NCBI GenBank assembly: GCA_017160915.1
Contig: JACAWG010000076.1
Coordinates: 37,323-101,322 of the forward strand
Source: Aggregatibacter actinomycetemcomitans
GTDB lineage: Bacteria > Pseudomonadota > Gammaproteobacteria > Enterobacterales > Pasteurellaceae
Direction of reading: 5' to 3'
Length of the DNA stretch: 64,000 bases
Both the position numbers and the translations under genes were made by a program. Positions 28,700 through 36,533 of this stretch are shown here, in pieces. Below the pieces are notes generated by a model. That model saw only the letters and a program-made list of their open reading frames with translations, ran no database searches and was not told the DNA's origin. The first letter of the stretch is position 1. Each line of letters starts with the position of its first letter.

Positions 28700-30040
28700 C
28701 TAATCTTCCTCCTCATGAGCAAATAAAGCCTCAATAAATTCTTCTGCGTTGAATTCACGTAAATCTTCAATTTTTTCGCCCACGCCGATGTAGCGGATCG
28801 GTAGGTTGAATTGGTCGGCGATGGCGAAAATCACGCCGCCTTTGGCGGTGCCGTCCAGTTTGGTCAGGCTGATGCCGGTTAAGCCGACCGCTTCGTGGAA
28901 TAATTTGGCTTGGTTGATGGCATTTTGACCGGTGCCGGCGTCCAGGGTGAGCATGATTTCGTGCGGGGCGCTTTCGTCGTATTTTTTCATTACGCGCACG
29001 ATTTTTTTCAGCTCGTCCATCAGGTTATTTTTATTTTGCAGACGCCCTGCGGTGTCGGCGATCAGAATGTCGATATTACGTGCCGCCGCCGATTGCATGG
29101 CATCGAAAATCACCGAGGCGGAATCGGAACCGGTGCTTTGCGCCACCACCGGAATATGATTGCGTTCGCCCCACACCTGCAACTGCTCCACTGCCGCCGC
29201 GCGGAAGGTATCGCCCGCCGCCAACATGACGGATTTGCCTTCCATTTGGAATTTGCGCGCCAACTTGCCGATGGTGGTGGTTTTGCCCACGCCGTTTACG
29301 CCCACCATCAAAATCACATAAGGCTTTTTGCTGTCGTCGATGTGTAACGGTTGCGCCACCGGTTTCAGGATTTCGCCCATTTCCAGTTTTAGCTGTTGAT
29401 ACAGCGAATCCGCATTTTGCAACTGCTGGCGGCTAGCGTGTTGGGTAAGATTATTGATAATTTTGGTGGTGGTCGGCACGCCGATGTCGGCAATGAGCAA
29501 TTGTTCTTCTAATTCCTCAAACAGGTCATCGTCGATTTTTTTGCCTAAGAAAAAGCTGCGGAAGCCCGCGCCGATGTTTTGTTTGGTTTTCACCAAACCT
29601 TTTAATAACCGACTGAAAAAGCCGCCTTCGCTTGGTTTTTCCTGCGTTTCCACCATGTCGGCAACGGCGCTTTCTTCTTCGTGGTGTTCCTGAAATTCAT
29701 CGGAAATTTCCACCGCACTTTCGGCTTGCGGTTCCGTCTCCTCGTCTAAAAGTGCGGTCGAATTTTCTAATGTTTCTTCAATGACCTGATTAGATTCAGA
29801 CCCAACGTCAACTGACGCTTCCTCTGATGTATCTTCCGTTAATGTATTTTCGCTCTCTGCTGCATCAGGAAGTGCGGTCGTTTTTTCCGCCGTTTCTTGC
29901 GCTTCAGGTTGTGGTTCCTGAACGTGCTGATTCGTCTCTTCTTGTGATGCTTGTTCCTGCGGCTCTTCAGGTTCTTCCTGTTTATTTTTGCCTAATCCGA
30001 ACCAAGACCAAAAACCGCCTTTTTTCTTTTCATCCGACAT
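28700..30040 (-). CDS. ftsY: signal recognition particle receptor FtsY
   Basis: SRP receptor GTPase that docks ribosome-nascent chains at the membrane. ATG 30040 (SDEKKKGGFWSWFGLGKNK) is chosen over the longer open frame, which has no family similarity. The 446 residues have an acidic, disordered A domain (about 20-150), then an N domain and G domain with GVNGVGKTTTIGKLA, DTFRAAAVEQL, DTAGR and TKLDGTAKGG, ending FIEALFAHEEED. Three uptake sequences fall in the acidic linker (29712, 29749, 29870). In other gammaproteobacteria ftsE follows directly; here the DUF559 cassette intervenes. Confidence 0.95.
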   Translation of the reverse strand: MSDEKKKGGFWSWFGLGKNKQEEPEEPQEQASQEETNQHVQEPQPEAQETAEKTTALPDAAESENTLTEDTSEEASVDVGSESNQVIEETLENSTALLDEETEPQAESAVEISDEFQEHHEEESAVADMVETQEKPSEGGFFSRLLKGLVKTKQNIGAGFRSFFLGKKIDDDLFEELEEQLLIADIGVPTTTKIINNLTQHASRQQLQNADSLYQQLKLEMGEILKPVAQPLHIDDSKKPYVILMVGVNGVGKTTTIGKLARKFQMEGKSVMLAAGDTFRAAAVEQLQVWGERNHIPVVAQSTGSDSASVIFDAMQSAAARNIDILIADTAGRLQNKNNLMDELKKIVRVMKKYDESAPHEIMLTLDAGTGQNAINQAKLFHEAVGLTGISLTKLDGTAKGGVIFAIADQFNLPIRYIGVGEKIEDLREFNAEEFIEALFAHEEED

Positions 30041-30115
30041 AAATTGTCCACTCTCGTTTAAACTTGATAAAATGCCGGCTATTCTAGCAAAAAAACACAT
30101 CATTTTCCGATTTAT

Positions 30116-30700
30116 ATGAAAAAACCAACAATTCCACAAAGCACGAAAGGCGAGGTACGCATTATCGCCGGGTTATGGCGCGGGCGAAAATTGCCGGTGC
30201 TGTCTTCGCAAGGGCTGCGCCCCACCGGCGACCGCGTGAAAGAAACCCTGTTCAACTGGCTGATGCCTTACATTGCCGGCAGCGAATGTTTGGATTGTTT
30301 CGCGGGCAGCGGCGCCCTCGGCTTTGAAGCCCTTTCCCGCCAAGCTGCGAAGGTGACGTTTCTTGAATTGGAAAAAGCGGTGGCGCAGCAGTTAAGTAAA
30401 AATATTCAGACGCTGAAATGTGCCGACCGCGCGCAAGTGGTGAATCAAAACAGTTTGCAGTTTTTAAATCACCCGCAAAATCAACCGCACTTTGATGTGG
30501 TTTTTCTCGATCCGCCCTTCCATTTTGATTTGGCGGAACAAGCCATTGCGTTGCTGGCGCAACATCATTGGTTGCGTCCGCAAGCCTTGATTTATGTGGA
30601 AACGGAGAAAAGCAAAGATCTTCATGTGCCGGCAACCTGGGCGTTATTGAAAGAAAAAGACAGCGGTCAGGTGAGCTATCGGTTATATCAGGCGGAATGA
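30116..30700 (+). CDS. rsmD: 16S rRNA (guanine(966)-N2)-methyltransferase
   Basis: Makes m2G966 in 16S rRNA. The 194-residue protein has the substrate segment IIAGLWRGRKLPVLSSQGLRPTGDRVKETLFNWL, the SAM motif CLDCFAGSGALGFEALSR and the catalytic VVFLDPPFHFDLAE. It is divergent from ftsY with 75 bases between, the same pairing as in E. coli. Confidence 0.94.
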   Translation: MKKPTIPQSTKGEVRIIAGLWRGRKLPVLSSQGLRPTGDRVKETLFNWLMPYIAGSECLDCFAGSGALGFEALSRQAAKVTFLELEKAVAQQLSKNIQTLKCADRAQVVNQNSLQFLNHPQNQPHFDVVFLDPPFHFDLAEQAIALLAQHHWLRPQALIYVETEKSKDLHVPATWALLKEKDSGQVSYRLYQAE

Positions 30701-31000
30701 GCGTGCTTAATCGGTGGTTGCGCAAGATCAGCCCCGCCATGTCCGCACCTCCGTTAAAATATTTTGTAACAACTTCTTAAACTTACCTTACATAAAATAA
30801 CATTTCATCGCCAACATATTGTTTTTAATGCCATCAACTCATCGTACTTGTTGATCATGATCACGATTTTTGAACTCTCTATTTGACGGCTTTCATCAAA
30901 TGAATACACTTAGCCATCATGCAAACGTTTGCGACCGTTTTGAATTTTTCGCTGAAACGATTCAAACGTCTAATTTTACAATAACTTAAAGGAGGTTTGA
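30701..31000 (+). promoter_or_regulatory. manXYZ upstream region with two palindromes
   Basis: This 300-base stretch has no gene. TTGATCATGATCAC (30851-30864) resembles both an FNR box (TTGAT-N4-ATCAA) and the core of a CRP site. GCAAACGTTTGC (30921-30932) is a perfect 12-bp palindrome of the LacI/PurR-family operator type. GGAGGT lies 5 bases before the manX ATG. Roles are inferred from position and symmetry. Confidence 0.5.
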
Positions 31001-31966
31001 ATGACCCACATTATCGTTGCAACGCACGGTAAGTTTTCGGAAGAAATCGTCAACTCCGCCGCAATGGTGTTTGGCGAAGATGAAAACTGCCATGTTGTTA
31101 CTTTCCTGCCGGGCGAAGGCGGTGAGCATTTGGTTGAAAAATACAATGCCATTATCGCCACATTGCCGGAAAACGAGCCGGTGCTGTTTTTGGTGGATTT
31201 ATTCGGCGGCAGCCCGTATAACGCGGCGGCGCGGGTAGCCACCGGTCGGGAAAATACGGATATTGTGACTGGTATCAGTTTGCCGATGTTGCTGGAAGTG
31301 TTGGATGCAAAAGACGGCGCGAGCCTGCCGGAATTGGTGGAGACTGCCAAAGAAGTGGGCGTGGCGGCGGTGAAATCTTTCCGTCAGCCGAAAGAAGACG
31401 CACAACCTGCCACAGCAGCGGCGCAAACCGCCAAACCTGCCGAAGCGGAAAAACCGACCGCACTTTCCGGCAATATGAACATTTCTTTACTGCGTATCGA
31501 CAGCCGTTTGATTCACGGTCAAGTAGCGACCTCTTGGGCGAAAGCGGTGAAATGCGAAGCGATTTTTGCGGTAAATGATGATGTGGCGAACGATCCGCTG
31601 CGTCGTGATTTGCTCTTGCAGGTTGCGCCGCCGCACTTGAAAGCCTATGTCATTCCGGTGGAAAAAGCCATTAAGGTGTATCACAACCCGAAATACGCGG
31701 GCAAAAATATTCTGTGGTTGGTGACCAATCCGTCCGACATCGTGCGTTTAATTGACGGCGGTGTGAAAGTGGAGAAAGTCAACGTGGGCGGTATGACTTA
31801 CCGCGAAGGCAACAAATTGCTTTCCCAAGCGGTTGCCGTCAACCAAACCGATGTGGAAGCCTTCAAACAACTGTTGGATAAAGGTGTTGAACTGAGCCTG
31901 CAACAAGTCGCCGCCAATCCGAAAGTGATGTTGACCCATAAAGAACTTGATGCCGTTAAATTCTAA
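31001..31966 (+). CDS. manX: PTS mannose transporter subunit IIAB
   Basis: Cytosolic phosphocarrier of the mannose-family PTS. The 321-residue protein has an EIIA domain (1-~130, THIIVATHGKFSEEI with the phosphorylated histidine at residue 9; LFLVDLFGGSPYNAA), an Ala/Pro-rich linker (~130-160) and an EIIB domain (LLRIDSRLIHGQVATSWAKA with its active histidine). An uptake sequence at 31458 encodes part of the linker (PTALSG). Length and layout match E. coli ManX (323). Substrates of the family include mannose, glucose and amino sugars. First gene of manXYZ. Confidence 0.95.
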   Translation: MTHIIVATHGKFSEEIVNSAAMVFGEDENCHVVTFLPGEGGEHLVEKYNAIIATLPENEPVLFLVDLFGGSPYNAAARVATGRENTDIVTGISLPMLLEVLDAKDGASLPELVETAKEVGVAAVKSFRQPKEDAQPATAAAQTAKPAEAEKPTALSGNMNISLLRIDSRLIHGQVATSWAKAVKCEAIFAVNDDVANDPLRRDLLLQVAPPHLKAYVIPVEKAIKVYHNPKYAGKNILWLVTNPSDIVRLIDGGVKVEKVNVGGMTYREGNKLLSQAVAVNQTDVEAFKQLLDKGVELSLQQVAANPKVMLTHKELDAVKF

Positions 31967-31983
31967 TTAGAGGATTATTTACC

Positions 31984-32781
31984 ATGACAACAATGGAAAT
32001 TATTTTAGTCACACTGGTCGCCGCCATTTGCGGTATGGGAAGTGTGTTGGACGAACGTCAGACCCACCGTCCGTTAGTCGCCTGTACTCTGATCGGGCTA
32101 GTGCTCGGTGATTTACAAACCGGTATTATCGTGGGCGGTACTTTGGAATTGGTCGCCCTCGGCTGGATGAACGTAGGGGCGGCAATGGCGCCCGATGCGG
32201 CGCTTGCCAGTGTGATCGCGGCGATTTTGGTGATCAAAGGCGGTCAGGACAAAGGCAGCGCCTTAGCCATCGCCATTCCTGTGGCGGCTGCCGGTCAGGT
32301 GTTAACCATTTTCGTGCGTACGCTCACCATCTTCCTGCAACACAAAGCGGACGATTACGCCTCACAGGCGAACTTTCGCGGCATTGAATTCTGTCACTTT
32401 GCCGGTCTTTCCTTACAAGCCTTGCGTGTTGCCATTCCGACCTTCTTCGTGGCATTGGTTGCCGGCACCGACACCGTTACCCACGCGCTCAACTCCATTC
32501 CGGAAGTGGTCACCCGCGGGTTACAAATCGCCGGGGGCTTCATTGTGGTGGTCGGTTACGCCATGGTCATCAACATGATGCGCGCCGGTGCGTTAATGCC
32601 GTTCTTCTTCCTTGGCTTTGTGATTGCCTCCTTCTCCGGTTACAACCTAGTGGGCTTGGGTATTTTAGGTACCTGTTTGGCAATTCTCTACATTCAATTA
32701 AATCCGCGTTTTAATCAGGCGGCATTGCCACCAAGCAGCGCCAAACGCGAATTAGCCGATGATGAACTTGAAGGACTTTAA
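31984..32781 (+). CDS. manY: PTS mannose transporter subunit IIC
   Basis: Integral membrane component of the mannose PTS. The 265-residue hydrophobic protein begins TTMEIILVTLVAAICGMGSVLDERQTHRPLVAC and includes GGTLELVALGWMNVGAAMAPDAALASVIA, the conserved IIC segment. It lies 17 bases after manX and is followed by manZ 13 bases later. Close in length to E. coli ManY (266). Confidence 0.95.
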   Translation: MTTMEIILVTLVAAICGMGSVLDERQTHRPLVACTLIGLVLGDLQTGIIVGGTLELVALGWMNVGAAMAPDAALASVIAAILVIKGGQDKGSALAIAIPVAAAGQVLTIFVRTLTIFLQHKADDYASQANFRGIEFCHFAGLSLQALRVAIPTFFVALVAGTDTVTHALNSIPEVVTRGLQIAGGFIVVVGYAMVINMMRAGALMPFFFLGFVIASFSGYNLVGLGILGTCLAILYIQLNPRFNQAALPPSSAKRELADDELEGL

Positions 32782-32794
32782 GAAGGAACAGATC

Positions 32795-33631
32795 ATGACT
32801 GAACAAAATAAACTCGCTTTAACGAAACAAGATATTCGTAGCACTTACTGGCGCTCAACCTTCTTATTGGGTTCCTTTAACTTTGAACGTATGCAGGCAA
32901 TGGGCTTCTGTGTTTCCATGATTCCTGCGATCAAACGCCTGTACAGCAAAAAAGAAGATCAAGCGGCGGCGTTAAAACGCCACTTGGAATTCTTCAACAC
33001 CCAGCCTTGGGTTGCCTCTTCCATCATCGGGGTTACCGCCGCAATGGAACAAGAGCGCGCCAATGGGGCAAAAGACATTGACGACGCGGCAATCAGCGGG
33101 GTGAAAGTGGGTCTCATGGGACCGCTCGCCGGTGTGGGCGACCCAATTTTCTGGGGCACATTACGTCCTGTGCTTGCCGCCCTCGGCGCGGGGTTAGCAA
33201 TTACCGGCAGCCTGTTAGGGCCGCTGTTGTTCTTCATCGGCATTAACCTCTGCCGCGCCTTAACCCGTTGGTACGGCTTCAAATACGGTTATGAAAAAGG
33301 CACCGAAATCGTGAACGACATGGGCGGCGGTCGCTTACAAAAACTGACGCAGGGGGCGTCGATCCTCGGTCTCTTTGTTATGGGCTCGCTGGTGTCGAAA
33401 TGGACCAGCATTAACATCCCGCTGGAACTGTCTCGCTATAAAAACCAAATGGGCGACGAAGTGGTCACCACCGTGCAAAGCGTATTAAACGACTTGCTCC
33501 CGGGCTTGGCGGCATTGTTGCTCACTTTCTTGTGTATGTATTTGCTACGCAAAAAAATTAACGCCATGTATATCATCTTCGCGCTGTTCGGCGTGGGTAT
33601 CGTCGGCTACCATTTTGGTGTGTTGGCGTAA
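32795..33631 (+). CDS. manZ: PTS mannose transporter subunit IID
   Basis: Second membrane subunit of the mannose PTS. The start is ATG 32795 (TEQNKLALTKQDIRSTYWRSTFL), preceded by GAAGGAA; an upstream ATG at 32759 overlaps manY. The 278-residue product has SFNFERMQAMGFCVSMIPAIKRLY, HLEFFNTQPWVASSIIGVTAAMEQ and GVKVGLMGPLAGVGDPIFWGTLRP, characteristic of EIID. E. coli ManZ has 283 to 286 residues. Confidence 0.95.
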   Translation: MTEQNKLALTKQDIRSTYWRSTFLLGSFNFERMQAMGFCVSMIPAIKRLYSKKEDQAAALKRHLEFFNTQPWVASSIIGVTAAMEQERANGAKDIDDAAISGVKVGLMGPLAGVGDPIFWGTLRPVLAALGAGLAITGSLLGPLLFFIGINLCRALTRWYGFKYGYEKGTEIVNDMGGGRLQKLTQGASILGLFVMGSLVSKWTSINIPLELSRYKNQMGDEVVTTVQSVLNDLLPGLAALLLTFLCMYLLRKKINAMYIIFALFGVGIVGYHFGVLA

Positions 33632-33660
33632 TTCAACATAAACATCACAATGGCAATAAT

Positions 33661-33687
33661 GATGGCGCGCGTCTCCCGACGCGTGCC
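33661..33687 (-). repeat. REP-like palindromic element, copy 1
   Basis: GGCACGCGTC-GGGA-GACGCGCGCC followed by ATC, read on the minus strand; the arms form a 10-bp stem with one mismatch. Copies lie at 58270-58296 and 58886-58912. A half-like relative (GCGTCGGGACGC) follows near 33712. Confidence 0.7.
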
Positions 33688-33763
33688 TTCTGCATTTTAG
33701 AATAAAAGTATGCGTCGGGACGCACAATATCCATAAACAACGCCACCAATAAACGGATTCCGC

Positions 33764-34939
33764 ATGAAACTCAAAGACCTCATCAAAGCGCCGCCCGCCG
33801 AGGGCTACATCAAAAATTCATCGAATTTAGTGACCGCACTTTTTATTCTGGCGGGCGTGTTGTACTACCCCACCAACGGCTACGGTGCGGTGATTGCCCT
33901 TGCCGTCGCGCTTATCGTACTCATCGGGCAGAAAATGCTCATCGGGCAAGCCAATAAAGATTTCGCCGAGATGCAATTTGCCGAAAAGCAATTTCCGCAA
34001 ACGCAGAATTTGGATTATGTGCGTTTCATTCACGCCCGTGCCACACAAATTTTAAATGATAACAAAGTGTTATCGAAAAAAGGTAAAAAGGAACTCCACC
34101 GCCTGCTCAAGTTTGCCGACGCCACGCTGGCGGAAAATAGCGAACAAACCACACCGCCATACAATGCCGTCTTCAGCGACATCGACGGCACACTGCTCAA
34201 CAACGAACATAAAATCACCGCGAAAACGGAAGACGCCATCAAAAACGTGCTTAAACTGGGGATTCCGTTTATTCCCGTCTCCGCCCGTCCGCCTTACGCC
34301 ATTACCCCTTATACGGAACAGCTTGGCGCACAGCACGGCATGATTTGTTATAGCGGCGCGTTAATTTTGGATAAAAATCTGACCGCACTTTACAGCGTGA
34401 TTCTCGAACCACAGGATCTGCAAAAACTGAACGCACTGCTGGCGGATTTCGCCCACCTTTCCATCAGTTACTACGCCGGGTTGGATTGGTTCTGTAACGA
34501 TGTCAACAATGATTGGATTAAACAGGAAAGCGCCATCACCGGCTTAAATGCCGCACCGATGCCGGACAATCTCACGGAAGTGCATAAACTCTTAATCATG
34601 GGTGACGCCGACGAAATCCAAGCGGTGGAACCCGTGTTGAAAGGAGCGCTGCCGCATTTAAGCATTCACCGTTCCAAAAACGAATATTTGGAAATCATGA
34701 ACGCTGCCGCCACCAAAGCCAAAGCAATTCAATTTATGGAACAGCACCTCGGCACCACGGCGGAGCAGGTCATTGCTTTCGGCGATAATTTCAACGACTT
34801 GGATATGTTGCAATACGCCGGTTTAAGCGTTGCCATGGGGAATGCCCCTGACGCCGTTAAACAGGCGGCAAAAGAAGTCACCGCCAACAATAACGAAGAC
34901 GGCATAGCCTTAGTACTCAATCGGGTATTTGGCAAGTAA
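33764..34939 (+). CDS. Cof-type HAD phosphatase with N-terminal membrane-anchored domain
   Basis: A 391-residue fusion. Residues 133-391 form a Cof/YidA-type HAD phosphatase: motif I FSDIDGTLLNNEHK (aspartates 139 and 141), PFIPVSARPP, and motif IV FGDNFNDLDMLQYAG, with VAMGNAPDAVKQAA after it. Residues 1-132 are not recognised: two hydrophobic segments (about 20-36 and 41-56) and a basic helical region containing LSKKGKKELHRLLKFAD. Cof hydrolases dephosphorylate sugar phosphates, and its position 132 bases after manZ suggests a role in hexose-phosphate metabolism near the PTS. A REP-like element separates it from manZ, so co-transcription is uncertain. Confidence 0.8.
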   Translation: MKLKDLIKAPPAEGYIKNSSNLVTALFILAGVLYYPTNGYGAVIALAVALIVLIGQKMLIGQANKDFAEMQFAEKQFPQTQNLDYVRFIHARATQILNDNKVLSKKGKKELHRLLKFADATLAENSEQTTPPYNAVFSDIDGTLLNNEHKITAKTEDAIKNVLKLGIPFIPVSARPPYAITPYTEQLGAQHGMICYSGALILDKNLTALYSVILEPQDLQKLNALLADFAHLSISYYAGLDWFCNDVNNDWIKQESAITGLNAAPMPDNLTEVHKLLIMGDADEIQAVEPVLKGALPHLSIHRSKNEYLEIMNAAATKAKAIQFMEQHLGTTAEQVIAFGDNFNDLDMLQYAGLSVAMGNAPDAVKQAAKEVTANNNEDGIALVLNRVFGK

Positions 34940-34957
34940 AATTTAACGTGGCAAATA

Positions 34958-34997
34958 ACCGCACTTTTAACGCTAAAGTGCGGTCATTTTTTTCATT
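34958..34997 (+). terminator. uptake-sequence terminator after HAD fusion gene
   Basis: ACCGCACTTTTA and TAAAGTGCGGT flank ACGC in a stem-loop followed by CATTTTTTTC. Probable end of the man-region transcript. Confidence 0.85.
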
Positions 34998-35020
34998 ATT
35001 TTTTGGAATCTTGTGGCAGT

Positions 35021-35127
35021 TGCACAACGCTGAAATTACGGTTCCTGAGCTTGTCGAAGGATGAGTAATTTCAGCATTCTCTAGCACAAAACTCATGCTT
35101 CGACAGGCTCAGCAACCGTTTTGTGCA
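35021..35127. repeat. composite palindromic repeat
   Basis: Nested inverted repeats without coding content. A 27-bp pair (35040-35066, core CTGAGCTTGTCGAAGG; 35091-35117, core CTTCGACAGGCTCAG) is inverted with few mismatches. Each lies inside its own hairpin: GCTGAAATTAC (35029)/GTAATTTCAGC (35065), and GCACAAAAC (35084)/GTTTTGTGC (35118). An outer TGCACAA/TTGTGCA pair closes the unit. The CTTCGACA-GCTCAG core is widely repeated in bacterial genomes. Confidence 0.75.
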
Positions 35128-35141
35128 TCGGCATAATGCCA

Positions 35142-36377
35142 TTATTTTTTCGCTTGTTGCATTCTGGCTTGAATCCGTTCCGGAATACGGAAACCCACCA
35201 AGCAAACCAAAAACAGCGTCCAGAATAAGGTGACGTACACCAATGCCGAACCTAAGCCCACGCGCTCGCTTAATGCGGCGGCAATGACCGGGGCGACACC
35301 ACCGCCGATAGCGGCAAAGTTATAAATGAAGCCGATACCGGTACTGCGCATTTCCGTTGGGAAAAATTTGGACATGTATTTCGGTACCAAACCGGCAATG
35401 CCTAAGTTGGTCGCCAGCAAGAGGAATAACAATGCGCCGAGTGCCAACACGTTATTCTCCGGCAAATAAAACACCGGAAACAGGAAGCACAAGGAAACCA
35501 ACAGGCTATATACGAAGGTTTTCTTTTCACCCAATTTGTCACCGATAAAGCCTGCAATCAAGGTGCCGATAAGAATCCCGAAGCCCGCCCAGAACATCAG
35601 GGATTTCACATGTTCCGCATAGCCGTTTTCTTTTAAATATAACGGCAATAACCCGACAACCGGCCAGTTCACGGAGAAGATGGAATAACAAACAACGAAA
35701 ATGATCAGGGTAATCGGCCATTGGCTTTTTGAGAACAAATCCGCAATCGGCACTTTACGGACTTTGCCTTCTGCTTTTGCCACCGCCCATTCTTCACTTT
35801 CCGGTGCGTGACGGCGCACATAAAGCACTAATCCCACCGGTAATAAGCCGATGAAAAAGGCGATACGCCATCCGTATTCCTGCGCCACCCAAGGAATCAC
35901 TTGGGAAGCCAGGATATTCCCGATGGAAAAGCCACTGACTAAAAAGGCGCTCGCTTTGGTGCGCAAATGTTGCGGCCAGCTTTCGATGGCGTAAGAGGAA
36001 GAACAGGCATATTCACCCGCCATGCCCATGCCGACAATCATGCGGAAAATGAACAGGAGCGCGTAATTGGTGGATAGACCGCATAAGAACGTGCCTACCG
36101 AATACACCAGAATCGAGACGATCATCGCCAGTCGACGACCATATTTATCCGCGAAACTACCGAAAATCGCCCCGCCCAGGGGGCGCGCCACGAACGCCGC
36201 CAATAATAGCGTTGAGGTTTCCGTCGTGGTCATACTGAATTCTTTTTGAATATCCAGCAGCACATAAGTGATCAACATATAATCGAAGCCATCAAAAACA
36301 TAACCTAACCAAGCAGCAAATAAGGCCTTCTTCTGGGTCGGATTGACTTCTTTATACCACGGTATCGTTGTTGCCAT
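35142..36377 (-). CDS. nanX: MFS transporter, NanX (YjhB)-like, probable 2,7-anhydro-Neu5Ac importer
   Basis: The 411-residue MFS carrier has about 12 TM helices. The start is ATG 36377 with AGGAGG 7 bases upstream. The N-terminus ATTIPWYKEVNPTQKKALFAAWLGYVFDGFDYMLI and segments GMGMAGEYACSSSYAIESWP, KASAFLVSGFSIGNI and LGIAGLVPKYMSKFFPTEMRSTGIGFIYN are very close to what I recall of E. coli YjhB, the transporter NanX for 2,7-anhydro-N-acetylneuraminate; NanT is a more distant relative. The linked YjhC-like oxidoreductase supports this substrate. It is divergent from a GntR regulator. Confidence 0.8.
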   Translation of the reverse strand: MATTIPWYKEVNPTQKKALFAAWLGYVFDGFDYMLITYVLLDIQKEFSMTTTETSTLLLAAFVARPLGGAIFGSFADKYGRRLAMIVSILVYSVGTFLCGLSTNYALLFIFRMIVGMGMAGEYACSSSYAIESWPQHLRTKASAFLVSGFSIGNILASQVIPWVAQEYGWRIAFFIGLLPVGLVLYVRRHAPESEEWAVAKAEGKVRKVPIADLFSKSQWPITLIIFVVCYSIFSVNWPVVGLLPLYLKENGYAEHVKSLMFWAGFGILIGTLIAGFIGDKLGEKKTFVYSLLVSLCFLFPVFYLPENNVLALGALLFLLLATNLGIAGLVPKYMSKFFPTEMRSTGIGFIYNFAAIGGGVAPVIAAALSERVGLGSALVYVTLFWTLFLVCLVGFRIPERIQARMQQAKK

Positions 36378-36403
36378 AGCAACCTCCTTGTCTTTATAAA
36401 TTT

Positions 36404-36419
36404 TGTGGATGAGATCACA
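36404..36419. promoter_or_regulatory. CRP-like site
   Basis: TGTGG-ATGAGA-TCACA matches the CRP consensus TGTGA-N6-TCACA at 9 of 10 positions. It lies between the divergent nanX-like and GntR genes, which is consistent with catabolite control of a secondary sugar pathway. Confidence 0.6.
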
Positions 36420-36460
36420 GAATTTTAAATAACCGCAAATTTCTGCTTGCATAAATAAAG

Positions 36461-36481
36461 ATAGGACGTATGATGTCTTAT
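36461..36481. promoter_or_regulatory. dyad, candidate operator of the GntR regulator
   Basis: ATAGGAC-GTATGAT-GTCTTAT is a 21-bp near-perfect dyad (one mismatch in the arms), 53 bases before the regulator ATG and between divergent genes. Likely operator for the GntR family protein; inferred. Confidence 0.6.
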
Positions 36482-36533
36482 GTCAATCGGAGAAAATAAG
36501 ACCCTGATCACATTTTTACAAAAAAGGCAGTAA

